This document shows positions 7,900 through 16,730 of a DNA stretch of 64,000 nucleotides, piece after piece (the first letter of the stretch is position 1; each line of letters starts with the position of its first letter). The notes beneath the pieces were generated by a model, which did no database searches, was not told the origin of the DNA, and worked only from the letters and a program-made list of their open reading frames with translations. Location of the stretch: contig CABYZG010000001.1 in assembly GCA_902523455.1 (NCBI GenBank), forward strand, positions 24,001-88,000, in the 5' to 3' direction. The translations under genes were made by a program, and so were the position numbers. This DNA is from an uncultured Pelagibacteraceae bacterium. GTDB lineage: Bacteria; Pseudomonadota; Alphaproteobacteria; Pelagibacterales; AG-422-B15.

Positions 7900-9128
7900 A
7901 TTTCATTTTTAATAAAGTCTTCGTATGACTGAGTTTTTCTAATTATTCTTATTTGAGATCCATCTACCATGAGCTCTTCAATAAGTGGTCGAGCATTATA
8001 GTTTGAACTCATCGTTGAACCATATGCCCCAACATCTTTTAATATGACGTATTGACCACTCTTTACTTTATTAAATTTTTGAATATTAAGAAATACGTCA
8101 GAACTCTCACATATTGGACCAACTATATCTGTATTTATTTCATCATATTCACTTGTCCTAACATCTGGCATTATCTCGTGATGAGCATCGTATAATGCAG
8201 GTCTCATCATATCGTTCATACCTGCGTCGATAATGACAAATTTTTTTCCAGTTATATTCTTTGTATAAAGTACTTTTGATACTAATATTCCTGCATTTGC
8301 AGCTATAAGCCTACCTGGTTCAAAGATAAATTTAAGATTTTCTGTATCAAAATATTTTACGATTAAGTTTTTATAGTCTTCAAAAGTAAAATTTCTTTTT
8401 TCAGGACTAATTCCCCCACCAACATCAACGGTATTTATTTTTTTTGTTTCACTATTTATTTTAGCAACTAATTCACCAATAATTTCAAATGTTCTTTGAA
8501 ATGGTGTTAGGTCTTTAATATTGCTACCTATATGAAAAGCTATAGATGAAATCTCTAAATTTGGATAATTTTGTCGATTTTGAAAAATTTCGTAAGTTTG
8601 TTCTATACTGATTCCAAATTTATCCTCGAGACTGCCTGTGCTAATTTTTTTGTGCGTTTCTGATTGTATATCTGGATTAATCCTAATTCCTACTTTCTGA
8701 ATTTTTCCCGACACAGAAGCTATTTGATTTATATGATCAAGTTCATCGAGTGATTCTGCATTGATTTGTAAACAATTATTACTGATCGCAAATTGAATAT
8801 CGCTAGTAGTTTTGCCAATGCCTGAAAAAACTATTTTATTTGGTTTCATCCCTGCTTGTAATGCTTTTCTCATTTCCCACTCAGAAACAACATCTCCTCC
8901 CGCTTCGAGTTCGGTTAGAGTTTTTAGTATTGTTAGATTTGAATTTGATTTGAGAGAAAAACACACCGTTGCATCAAGTGAAGTAAGTGAATCTGAAAAC
9001 TCTCTAAAATTATTTGTGAGAGTTTGTTTGCTATAACAGTAGAATGGTGTAGCTCTACCTTCAGCAATTTCTCTTATTGAGATATCCTCAAATTTAAGGA
9101 TATCATTTTCATATTTTAGAAAGGACAT
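7896..9128 (-). CDS. lysA: Diaminopimelate decarboxylase
   Basis: Final step of lysine synthesis: decarboxylates meso-diaminopimelate using PLP. The 410-residue alanine-racemase-type barrel has the PLP lysine in CFSLKSNSN near residue 60, the glycine loop VDVGGGISPE, the phosphate-binding FEPGRLIAANAG, the active-site cysteine in PICESSDVF and the C-terminal GAYGSTMSSNYN. It is the third gene of argH-lptM-lysA, starting 2 nt after lptM, an order conserved in proteobacteria. Confidence 0.94.
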   Translation of the reverse strand: MSFLKYENDILKFEDISIREIAEGRATPFYCYSKQTLTNNFREFSDSLTSLDATVCFSLKSNSNLTILKTLTELEAGGDVVSEWEMRKALQAGMKPNKIVFSGIGKTTSDIQFAISNNCLQINAESLDELDHINQIASVSGKIQKVGIRINPDIQSETHKKISTGSLEDKFGISIEQTYEIFQNRQNYPNLEISSIAFHIGSNIKDLTPFQRTFEIIGELVAKINSETKKINTVDVGGGISPEKRNFTFEDYKNLIVKYFDTENLKFIFEPGRLIAANAGILVSKVLYTKNITGKKFVIIDAGMNDMMRPALYDAHHEIMPDVRTSEYDEINTDIVGPICESSDVFLNIQKFNKVKSGQYVILKDVGAYGSTMSSNYNARPLIEELMVDGSQIRIIRKTQSYEDFIKNEI

Positions 9129-9130
9129 TT

Positions 9131-9253
9131 TTAAGCCTTATAGATCTCTATTTTATAATTGCTTTTTGATTCTGTTGGGGGAAATTCAAGAGAGCCTTTT
9201 TTCCCACAACCAAGAATACATAAGAAAATAATCAAAATACTAATATTTTTCAT
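9131..9253 (-). CDS. lptM: Small LptM-like lipoprotein
   Basis: A 40-residue frame: a short positively charged start (MKN), a hydrophobic stretch, then a lipobox ending ILGCGKKGSLEFPP. The CGxKGxLxxP pattern after the lipid-modified cysteine is characteristic of LptM (YifL), the small lipoprotein that helps assemble the LptD LPS translocon. The first 14 nt overlap the end of argH and the stop lies 2 nt before lysA. The position between argH and lysA is the conserved location for this family in proteobacteria. Confidence 0.82.
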   Translation of the reverse strand: MKNISILIIFLCILGCGKKGSLEFPPTESKSNYKIEIYKA

Positions 9254-10637
9254 TACTTAATTCTTTCCTAGCTTGACTAATCATTTTTCTTATCTCAGAT
9301 ATTGCTGTTCCGCCATAGCTTTTTTTATTGTTAATACTATTTTTCAAATCTAAAAATCCATACACAGATTTGTCTATATTTTTATCAAATTTTTTATAAT
9401 CCTTCATCGATATCTTATTTAAACTTATTTTCTTTTTTTCTGCAAAGTTGACAATTTTAGCGGTTAAATTGTGCGCACTTCTAAAAGAATAACCAAGATT
9501 TATAACTAGCCAATCTGCTAAATCAGTTGCATTGGCAAAAGAAGATTTAAGCTTTTTCTCGATGTTTGATTTTTCAATTTTAATTGTAGAGATTATTTCG
9601 ATCATACAATCGAGACAAAGATGAATGTTTTTACTTGTTGAGGTTACAAGCGCCTTATCTTCCTGAAGGTCTTTGCTGTAAGTTAGTGGAAGAGATTTAA
9701 GCAAGTTAAGCATAGATGATAGATTTCCTGAAATTGTCGAAGATTTTGCTCTTATTAATTCAGCGCCATCAGGATTTTTTTTCTGAGGCATAATTGAAGA
9801 ACTCGACATTAATTGGTCTCCGATTTTAAAGAAACCCACTAAATCGGAATTATAAAGAGTAATTTCCTCGGCTAACCTTGATAAGTGAACAGCCATTAAG
9901 GATGAACTAGATAAAAAATCTACCACAAAATCTCGATCAGAAACTGTATCCAATGAATTTTTTGTAGGTTTTTTAAAGTCAAGCATTTTTGTTGTTTTGT
10001 TTCTATTAATTGGAAAATTAGTTCCCGCTAAGGCTCCTGCACCAAGCGGATTTTCGTTCATTCTTCTAAAAGAGTCGCTGAATCGATTCGTATCCCTGTT
10101 AAACATTTCAAAGTACGCCATAAAAAAATGTCCAACTGATATTGGCTGCGCAGTTTGCAGGTGAGTAAGGCCTGGAAACGTAATCAAAATATTTTTACTT
10201 GCAACCTGTAGTAACGCAGATTTCAGTTTTTTTAATTTTTTTGAAATCAGTATATTATCTTTTTTCATCCATAATTTTAAATCTGTTACAACTTGATCAT
10301 TTCTAGATCTACCAGTATGTAACCTTTCAGCGGCATCACCAATAAGCTCTTCTAGTCTACTTTCAATATTCATGTGGATATCTTCAAGATTATCATCAAA
10401 TATAAATTTATTATTTTTAATTTCAGTCCTAATTTTTTTTAATCCGGAAATAATTTTTTTTGAGTCTTTATTAGAAATTATTTTTTGAGACGAGAGCATT
10501 GTAGCGTGTGCAATCGATGCTTCAATATCCTCTTCAAATAAAAATTTGTCATTTTCCAAAGACGAATTAATATTTATAAAAGACTCACTTGATTTTTTAT
10601 TAAATCTATCTCTTAACTTATTTTTTTTAATGGACAT
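9240..10637 (-). CDS. argH: Argininosuccinate lyase
   Basis: Splits argininosuccinate into arginine and fumarate. At 465 residues it has normal length and shows the fumarase/aspartase superfamily signature SSIMPQKKNPD near residue 280, plus the family blocks HTGRSRNDQV (near 110) and HLQTAQPISVGH (near 157). It starts the argH-lptM-lysA run and is divergent from the TlpA gene across a 27-bp gap, so both promoters must be very compact. Confidence 0.95.
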   Translation of the reverse strand: MSIKKNKLRDRFNKKSSESFININSSLENDKFLFEEDIEASIAHATMLSSQKIISNKDSKKIISGLKKIRTEIKNNKFIFDDNLEDIHMNIESRLEELIGDAAERLHTGRSRNDQVVTDLKLWMKKDNILISKKLKKLKSALLQVASKNILITFPGLTHLQTAQPISVGHFFMAYFEMFNRDTNRFSDSFRRMNENPLGAGALAGTNFPINRNKTTKMLDFKKPTKNSLDTVSDRDFVVDFLSSSSLMAVHLSRLAEEITLYNSDLVGFFKIGDQLMSSSSIMPQKKNPDGAELIRAKSSTISGNLSSMLNLLKSLPLTYSKDLQEDKALVTSTSKNIHLCLDCMIEIISTIKIEKSNIEKKLKSSFANATDLADWLVINLGYSFRSAHNLTAKIVNFAEKKKISLNKISMKDYKKFDKNIDKSVYGFLDLKNSINNKKSYGGTAISEIRKMISQARKELSNEKY

Positions 10638-10664
10638 TTTACTAAAACTATTTATTTCTCAAAT

Positions 10665-11198
10665 ATGATGATTTCTTTATGCAGTAGATTTATAATTTTG
10701 ATGGTATATGCCACAATCCTTATCTTTTGCAACAGTTTATATACTTCAAATTCATACGCGAATGAGTTGATAATAGAAAAAAAACAAGGTTTTTTGAGTA
10801 AATTCGAAGATATCAATAGCAATGATGTCACTTTAAATGATTTTAATGGCAAGTTGCTTTTAATTAATCTCTGGGCAACATGGTGTGAACCTTGCAAAGA
10901 AGAAATGCCGTCACTCGATAGATTGCAACAAAAATATGATAAACAAGATTTTCAGATACTTGCAATAAGCGTTGATCGTGGGCCGAAGAAAAAGTCAGTA
11001 AATTTTTTTAATGAATACGAAATCCAAAATATAGATTTATTCTTTGACGATAAAAATAATATACCACGAGAAGTAAGAGCAGCAGGACTGCCATTCTCAT
11101 TTTTTATTGATCAAGAGGGAAATCAAATAGCAAAGTTTATTGGTCCAACTGAATGGGACAGTAACTACTTTCAAGATTATATTGATAGTAATTTATAA
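10665..11198 (+). CDS. TlpA/ResA-type periplasmic thioredoxin
   Basis: A 177-residue thiol-disulfide oxidoreductase. An N-terminal hydrophobic signal or anchor (about residues 5-28, ending SNSYAN) exports it. The thioredoxin fold has the active site WATWCEPCKEEMP near residue 75 and the cis-proline segment GLPFSFF. TlpA-like proteins reduce periplasmic cysteines, for example in cytochrome c or CuA maturation; the exact client is not visible. It lies divergently from argH, an arrangement I recall from other alphaproteobacteria. Confidence 0.82.
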   Translation: MMISLCSRFIILMVYATILIFCNSLYTSNSYANELIIEKKQGFLSKFEDINSNDVTLNDFNGKLLLINLWATWCEPCKEEMPSLDRLQQKYDKQDFQILAISVDRGPKKKSVNFFNEYEIQNIDLFFDDKNNIPREVRAAGLPFSFFIDQEGNQIAKFIGPTEWDSNYFQDYIDSNL

Positions 11199-11202
11199 AT
11201 AA

Positions 11203-12132
11203 TTATAAGGCTTGTTCTAATTCGGGAAGAACTTGAAACAAGTCTGCTACCAAACCATAGTCTGCCACATCAAATATAGGTGCTTCTTCATCTTTATTTA
11301 TGGCAACTATAATTTTTGAGTCTTTCATGCCAGCCAAGTGCTGGATCGCTCCAGATATTCCGACCGCTATGTACAGTTCGGGTGCTACAACTTTACCAGT
11401 TTGTCCGACTTGATAATCATTTGGAACAAAGCCTGCATCAACGGCAGCTCGAGATGCTCCAACAGCAGCTCCAAGTTTTTCAGCAACTTTATCCAAAAGT
11501 TCAAAGTTTTCTCCATTTTGCATTCCACGTCCACCTGAAATAATTGTCTTTGCAGAAGTAAGTTCTGGCCTATCAGATTTTGTTAGCTCTTCGCCCACAA
11601 ATTCTGAAATTGATGGAATATTCTCAGCATTTATCTTTGCAACCTCGCATTCAGCAGAGTCAGTTGTTGCAGCTTTGAAAGCAGTTGGTCTAACCGTGAG
11701 AACTTTCTTTGCGTCAGATGTTTGTACAGTTGCAATAGCGTTACCAGCATAAATTGTTCTAATAAATGTATCTGCACTTTCAACAGCAACGATCTCTGAT
11801 ATTTGAGAGACATCAAGTTTTGCAGCAAGTCTAGGCATCACATTTTTACCAGTTGTTGTTGCTGCAGCCAAAAAGTAGTCATAATCGCCGGCAATATTAA
11901 AAATAACTTGAGTAAGTTTTTCAGCCAAAACATTATCAAATGCTGCATCATCCAAGTGGAGTAATTTACTCAATCCATTAATTTTTGAAGCCTCCGCAAC
12001 AGCTTCATCAATATTTGAGCCCACAATAAGTCCGTGAACATCGCCTTCAATTTGAGACGCTGCTGTTATAGCTTTTAAACTTTGATCGCTGACCTTTCCG
12101 TTTGCATGCTCGATATAAAAAAGTGATGTCAT
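11203..12132 (-). CDS. etfA: Electron transfer flavoprotein alpha subunit
   Basis: Holds the FAD of ETF, which collects electrons from acyl-CoA dehydrogenases and passes them to ETF:ubiquinone oxidoreductase. The 309-residue protein shows the C-terminal FAD domain: ISGGRGM near 198, [12 protein letters not shown] near 228, [14 protein letters not shown] and the [12 protein letters not shown] signature. It overlaps etfB by 4 nt and ends the ccr-mcd operon, which ties ETF to methylsuccinyl-CoA dehydrogenase. Confidence 0.95.
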   Translation of the reverse strand: MTSLFYIEHANGKVSDQSLKAITAASQIEGDVHGLIVGSNIDEAVAEASKINGLSKLLHLDDAAFDNVLAEKLTQVIFNIAGDYDYFLAAATTTGKNVMPRLAAKLDVSQISEIVAVESADTFIRTIYAGNAIATVQTSDAKKVLTVRPTAFKAATTDSAECEVAKINAENIPSISEFVGEELTKSDRPELTSAKTIISGGRGMQNGENFELLDKVAEKLGAAVGASRAAVDAGFVPNDYQVGQTGKVVAPELYIAVGISGAIQHLAGMKDSKIIVAINKDEEAPIFDVADYGLVADLFQVLPELEQAL

Positions 12133-12878
12133 ATAACTCCTGCCTCATTTTTTAATTTTTCTACAAGATCACCAACATTCTCGACTTTGATTCCAGCCTG
12201 ACGCTTTGGAGGTTCAATAACTTTTAAAATACTTACTCTAGGTGTAACATCAACTCTATAGTCTTCAGGAGATTTTTGATCAATTGGCTTCTTTTTTGCT
12301 TTCATTATATTGGGCAGAGAAGCATATCTTGGTTCATTCAATCTTAAATCGGTGGTAATAATAGCGGGCATATTCAGATTTACAGTTTGTAAACCTCCAT
12401 CTATTTCTCTGGTGACTTTAACCTTGTCGCCGTCGATTTCTACTTTTGAAGCAAAAGTTCCTTGAGGCATATCTGTTAGTGCAGCAAGCATCTGACCAGT
12501 TTGATTGTTATCTCCATCAATCGCTTGCTTTCCGGATATCACTAGTCCAGGTGACTCGCTTTCACAAATTTTTGCTAGAATTTTTGCAATTGAAATAGGC
12601 TCAACTTTTTCTTCTGTGAGCACATGTATTCCTCGGTCAGCTCCCATCGCAAGAGCCGTTCGAATAGTTTCTTGACAAGATTGATTGCCGATTGAAACAG
12701 CGATGATCTCTTCAGCTTTACCAGCTTCTTTTAATCTAATTGCCTCTTCAACTGCAATTTCACAAAAGGGGTTCATAGACATTTTTACATTCTCAGTTTC
12801 AACACCAGTTTGATCAGATTTAACTCTGATGTTAACGTACGGATCAATAACTCTTTTGACAGGGACTAAAATTTTCAT
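12129..12878 (-). CDS. etfB: Electron transfer flavoprotein beta subunit
   Basis: Partner of EtfA that binds AMP and contacts the dehydrogenases. The 249-residue protein begins [13 protein letters not shown] and contains [17 protein letters not shown], the [13 protein letters not shown] segment (near residue 118) and [11 protein letters not shown]. It lies 43 nt after the adenosyltransferase gene; this gap contains TATAAT-like AT-rich sequence, so an extra internal promoter is possible but unproven. Confidence 0.95.
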   Translation of the reverse strand: MKILVPVKRVIDPYVNIRVKSDQTGVETENVKMSMNPFCEIAVEEAIRLKEAGKAEEIIAVSIGNQSCQETIRTALAMGADRGIHVLTEEKVEPISIAKILAKICESESPGLVISGKQAIDGDNNQTGQMLAALTDMPQGTFASKVEIDGDKVKVTREIDGGLQTVNLNMPAIITTDLRLNEPRYASLPNIMKAKKKPIDQKSPEDYRVDVTPRVSILKVIEPPKRQAGIKVENVGDLVEKLKNEAGVI

Positions 12879-12921
12879 GATTTATGTGTTATAATATCTT
12901 TTTTAGTTGAGTAAACATAAA

Positions 12922-13485
12922 TTATACATTCTTACCAGGTTTCCACAAAATATCTTTTTTGCCATTGTTGTTTTCAACTCTCGATAAAACAAAAAATAAA
13001 TCAGATAACCGATTGATATATTTAATTGCTTCTTCGTTGACCTCTTCTTTTTTTGCAAGTGCGACAATCTGAGTTTCAGCCCGGCGCGTTACAGTTCTTG
13101 CGTTGTGTAAAAATGCCGCAGACTGAGACCCTCCCGGTAGCACAAAAGAATTAAGGGGTGCTAACTTTGCGTTATATTTGTCAATTGTTTTTTCAATTCT
13201 TGTAACTTGCTTGCTTGTAACGCGTAGCGGTTTATATTTTGGTTTTTTTTCAACTGGAGTTGCGAGATCAGCACCTAAATCAAATAAGTCATTTTGTATT
13301 TCTGAAATTATTTTTTTCAGAGATGATTTGGCACTCGTGTTTAAAATTCCAAGTATAGAATTCAGTTCATCGACAGTCCCGTATGCTTTTATTCTTATAT
13401 TGTCCTTAAATACACGTTTACCAGATACTAACCCTGTCTTGCCTTTATCACCGGCCCTTGTATAAATTTTATTGAGTTTTACCAT
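12922..13485 (-). CDS. pduO: Cob(I)alamin adenosyltransferase, PduO type
   Basis: Makes adenosylcobalamin from cob(I)alamin and ATP, the coenzyme needed by the two mutases in this window. The 187-residue protein has the PduO N-terminal ATP motif YTRAGDKGKTGL at 8-19, the RTVTRRAE block near 129 and YINRLSDLFFVLSR near 156. It overlaps the HIG1 gene by one base (13485) and precedes etfBA. It belongs to the MMAB/PduO family, not the unrelated CobA/BtuR type. Confidence 0.93.
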   Translation of the reverse strand: MVKLNKIYTRAGDKGKTGLVSGKRVFKDNIRIKAYGTVDELNSILGILNTSAKSSLKKIISEIQNDLFDLGADLATPVEKKPKYKPLRVTSKQVTRIEKTIDKYNAKLAPLNSFVLPGGSQSAAFLHNARTVTRRAETQIVALAKKEEVNEEAIKYINRLSDLFFVLSRVENNNGKKDILWKPGKNV

Positions 13486-13688
13486 TAAGAACTAGTTGAA
13501 AAGTAAAGAGCACTCATAATTATTACAATCGCAATAAACTGCAGAGTAATTCTAAGTCTCATAAGTTTATTTGAGTACTTTTTATTAAAATCTCCACCTT
13601 TAAACATAGCGTAAATACCTGTTCCTAAAACCGCTAAAACAGCAAGAAGTGATATAGGAATTAATAAGTAATATAAAAAACCTGGCAT
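13485..13688 (-). CDS. HIG1-domain small twin-transmembrane protein
   Basis: A 67-residue protein with two predicted membrane helices (about 4-25 and 48-66) separated by a positively charged loop that contains FKGGDFNKKYSNKLMRLR. This matches the HIG1 / twin-transmembrane family, related to mitochondrial Hig1/Rcf respiratory factors. It sits between mcd and the adenosyltransferase, 6 nt from mcd. A similar small gene precedes the adenosyltransferase-etfBA block in other alphaproteobacteria as I recall. The function in bacteria is not clear. Confidence 0.75.
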   Translation of the reverse strand: MPGFLYYLLIPISLLAVLAVLGTGIYAMFKGGDFNKKYSNKLMRLRITLQFIAIVIIMSALYFSTSS

Positions 13689-13694
13689 ATAAAA

Positions 13695-15350
13695 TTAAGC
13701 AGGGTTCGTAGAAACAAGTCGACGTGTTACAATGTCGGCCTGTATCTCTGCAGTTCCTTCAAATATATTTAAAATTCTGGAGTCACATAAAATTCTACTT
13801 ATTGGATACTCAAGCGCAAACCCATTACCTCCATGAATTTGGACTCCGTTATCTGCGCATGCCCAAGCAACTCTAGCAGCCAACATTTTTGCCATTCCTG
13901 CTTCCAAATCACATCTGTGTCCTTTATCTTTTTCTCTTGCAGCATAATAAGTTAATTGTCTTGCAGCCATAATCTCAGTAGCCATAGAAACAATTTTCGA
14001 TGCATTTCTAGGTTTGTCATACAGCGAACCGCCATTTGTATCTAGCCTATCTATTGCGTATTGCATTGCAGTTTCAAAAGCTGATTGTGCTACACCCAGT
14101 GCTCTAGCTGCAGTTTGTATACGAGCTGCTTCAAAAGTTTCCATCATTTGTTTGAAGCCATTTCCTTCTTTTTCACCAAGTAAATTTTCTTTTTTAACTT
14201 TAAAGCCGTCAAAAGCCATTTCGTACTCTTTCATGCCTCTGTAGCCTAAAACCTCGATTTCGCCACCACTAATTCCCTCATCAGGGAACATATTATCGTC
14301 ATCACCCCTCTGTTTTTCAGCAAGGAACATTGATAAACCTTTGTAGCCTTTTTCATCAGGGTTTGTGCGTGCTAATAACATCATCACGTCACTTCGAGCT
14401 CCATGTGTAACCCATGTCTTGTTTCCTGTGATTGTATAGTGCTCTCCATTTGCAACTGCCCTTGTTTTGAATGAGCCCATATCAGATCCTGAATGAGGTT
14501 CGGTTAAAACAGCACATGGAAGCATTTCACCAGATGCAATTTTCGGTAAATATTTATTTTTCTGTTCTTCGGTGCCACCTGTAATCAATAATTCGGCAGC
14601 TATATCGCCGCGTGTACCAAGTGAGCCAATGCCAATATAACCTCTTGCAAGTTCCTCAGTTACCACACAGTCAACAAATCTTGTCATCCCAAGTCCACCG
14701 TATTCTTCAGGTATCGTCAGACCAAATACACCAAGTTCAGACATTTTTTCAATTACAGACATCGGAATTAGGTTATCTTTAAGATGCCATTCATGAGCGT
14801 TTGGCGTCACATCATCTTCAACAAATTTTCTAAATTGTTCTTGAATTATTGATGTAGTTTCGTCTAGGCCGCTATTACCAAAGTTTTTACTTGAAAATCC
14901 ATCTTTTAATAATTGAGCAAGTTTCATGCGATCTGCAGTACTATTGCCATTTAAAATCAGATCATTAAATTCTTCGGCCCCTGTTTCTTGAAAGAGACCA
15001 TTTTTTAATCCTAAATCTTGAGGACGAACATACTCAAGTTGTGACATTGGTATCCCAGATTTAATTTGCGCACAGTATTCCGAAAAAGTAATTTGCAAAA
15101 TTAATTGCTCTGTTTCATTAAACGTCCCGGTCGAGCCTAGGTTTGAGGCCCAATTAACCATTTCTTTCAAAGTAGCTCTATATGCAGCAACCCAAGATAA
15201 GCCATGTGCAGCATGTTGTTCCCTATCTAGATTATCACGAGATAATTTTCCATTAACAATTAACTCACCTCTTACATGTTGCAGGGCAGCATCGTAATAC
15301 TTATCGACAGTAATAAGGGATTTTTGACATTTAGAAATTAGTTCGTGCAT
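13695..15350 (-). CDS. mcd: (2S)-methylsuccinyl-CoA dehydrogenase
   Basis: Oxidises (2S)-methylsuccinyl-CoA to mesaconyl-CoA in the ethylmalonyl-CoA pathway and passes electrons to ETF. The 551-residue protein has an N-terminal helical extension of about 165 residues (typical of Mcd, absent from ordinary acyl-CoA dehydrogenases) followed by the flavoprotein core: FGLTIPEEYGGLG, TEPHSGSDMGS, TGNKTWVTHGA and a C-terminal LNIFEGTAEIQ. The gene follows ccr by 10 nt, which settles the assignment among acyl-CoA dehydrogenases. Confidence 0.93.
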   Translation of the reverse strand: MHELISKCQKSLITVDKYYDAALQHVRGELIVNGKLSRDNLDREQHAAHGLSWVAAYRATLKEMVNWASNLGSTGTFNETEQLILQITFSEYCAQIKSGIPMSQLEYVRPQDLGLKNGLFQETGAEEFNDLILNGNSTADRMKLAQLLKDGFSSKNFGNSGLDETTSIIQEQFRKFVEDDVTPNAHEWHLKDNLIPMSVIEKMSELGVFGLTIPEEYGGLGMTRFVDCVVTEELARGYIGIGSLGTRGDIAAELLITGGTEEQKNKYLPKIASGEMLPCAVLTEPHSGSDMGSFKTRAVANGEHYTITGNKTWVTHGARSDVMMLLARTNPDEKGYKGLSMFLAEKQRGDDDNMFPDEGISGGEIEVLGYRGMKEYEMAFDGFKVKKENLLGEKEGNGFKQMMETFEAARIQTAARALGVAQSAFETAMQYAIDRLDTNGGSLYDKPRNASKIVSMATEIMAARQLTYYAAREKDKGHRCDLEAGMAKMLAARVAWACADNGVQIHGGNGFALEYPISRILCDSRILNIFEGTAEIQADIVTRRLVSTNPA

Positions 15351-15360
15351 ATTTAACTTT

Positions 15361-16596
15361 CTAGTTTAGAGATTTTTGTCCTTCTTTTGCAGCGCCAACA
15401 AGGACAGCCATATTTCCACCTTTATGTTCATTGTTAAGCATCTTTTCATGAGCATCAGGAATATTGTTCCATGCAAAAAGCTCTGACATACAAGGATCTA
15501 ATGTACCGTCAATAACAAGTTCATTCGCTGCATTCGCTTGCTTTGAATTTCCAAAGTGTGAACCCTGAAGTCTTTTACTTTGCATCCATAGATATCTAGC
15601 ATCTAATGTGAGATTATATCCTGTGGTACCAGCACAAATAACAACCATTCCTCCTGGTTTTACTACAAAACATGAAACAGGAACGGTAGTTTCGCCCGGA
15701 TGCTCAAATACCATGTCAACATTATTACCCTTGCCTGTAAATTCCCATAGGGCCTTTCCAAATTTTCTAACTTCTTTCATATAGTTTGCATATGTTTCAG
15801 CGTCATCAATATCAGGATGTTCACCCCAACAATCAAAATCTTTTCTGTTTAGAACACCTACAGCTCCAAGATCTTTTACATAATCAATTTTAGAGTTATC
15901 AGAAACAATACCAATTGGTTTAGCACCAACAATTTTTGCAAGTTGTACTGCCATGCTTCCAAGACCACCCGATGCGCCCCATATTAAAACAAACTCACCT
16001 GGCTTTAATTCATTTGGAGCGTGGCCAAATAGCATTCTATACGCAGTTGCAAGAGTTAACATATAACAGCCACTTTCTTCCCAAGATAAATTTGGTGGCT
16101 TACGTAAAACTTGGTGCGCTTGAACAGCTGTGAATTGAGCAAAGGTTCCATCTGCTGTTTCGTAACCAAAGACCTTATTTGTTTTTGATATCATTGGTTC
16201 ACCACCATTAACCTCAGCATCCTCATGATCCCACTGCATACCATGAATGATTACCTCGTCGCCCACTTTCCATTTTTTTACACCAGAACCAACTTTCCAA
16301 ACTATCCCAGAACAATCAGAACCGGCGATGTGATAATCTTTTTTAGTCATATCAAGCGTAGATACAGGTTTTCCAAGACCAGCCCAAACACCGTTGTAGT
16401 TTACGCCCGCGGCCATTACGAATATCAAAACGTCATTGGATCCAACTTCAGGAACATCAAATTCTTCTTCTTTAAATGATTGCATTGGGTTACCATGACG
16501 ATCTCTTCTGATTACCCATGCGTGCATTTTCTTAGGGACAAAACCAAGAGGTGGAATTTCACCTATTGCATAGATATCTTTTTCTTCAGTGGTCAT
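15361..16596 (-). CDS. ccr: Crotonyl-CoA carboxylase/reductase
   Basis: Key enzyme of the ethylmalonyl-CoA pathway: reductively carboxylates crotonyl-CoA to (2S)-ethylmalonyl-CoA with NADPH and CO2. The 411-residue medium-chain dehydrogenase shows the Ccr-typical MAAGVNYNGVWAGLGKPVS near residue 56, SDCSGIVWKVG, VFGYETADGTFAQF, the nucleotide loop WGASGGLGSMAVQLAK near 210 and the FEHPGE segment. AGGAG lies about 8 nt before the ATG, one of the clearest ribosome sites here. It heads the ccr-mcd-HIG1-pduO-etfBA run and is divergent from ecm. Confidence 0.95.
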   Translation of the reverse strand: MTTEEKDIYAIGEIPPLGFVPKKMHAWVIRRDRHGNPMQSFKEEEFDVPEVGSNDVLIFVMAAGVNYNGVWAGLGKPVSTLDMTKKDYHIAGSDCSGIVWKVGSGVKKWKVGDEVIIHGMQWDHEDAEVNGGEPMISKTNKVFGYETADGTFAQFTAVQAHQVLRKPPNLSWEESGCYMLTLATAYRMLFGHAPNELKPGEFVLIWGASGGLGSMAVQLAKIVGAKPIGIVSDNSKIDYVKDLGAVGVLNRKDFDCWGEHPDIDDAETYANYMKEVRKFGKALWEFTGKGNNVDMVFEHPGETTVPVSCFVVKPGGMVVICAGTTGYNLTLDARYLWMQSKRLQGSHFGNSKQANAANELVIDGTLDPCMSELFAWNNIPDAHEKMLNNEHKGGNMAVLVGAAKEGQKSLN

Positions 16597-16730
16597 AAAT
16601 CAGCTCCTGTAGTGTAAATTATATAAAACTAATGTTTCTTTTTTCTAGGTTTATAGCCATTTTAGCTAGATTAGTATATACATTTTAAACAAAAGGATTT
16701 AATAAAACCAAAAAAAAACGTTGAAAAACA
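16597..16730 (+). promoter_or_regulatory. Divergent ccr/ecm intergenic region
   Basis: These 134 bp must hold the promoters for the ccr operon (minus) and ecm (plus). An imperfect inverted repeat is visible: ACTAAT at 16628-16633 and TCTAG at 16644-16648 against CTAGATTAGT at 16666-16675. It could bind a regulator or be chance in AT-rich DNA. An AAAGGA lies at 16692-16697, too far from the ecm start to act as its ribosome site. I see no B12 box, so no cobalamin riboswitch. Confidence 0.4.

Noticed and set aside
11316..11828. Several open frames inside etfA on both strands
   Set aside because: Overlap a gene with full conserved sequence; no separate ribosome sites or recognisable products.
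16597..16730. Cobalamin riboswitch before ecm (or before mcm at 36590-36768)
   Set aside because: No B12-box-like sequence or the multi-stem layout of cobalamin riboswitches is visible in either leader.
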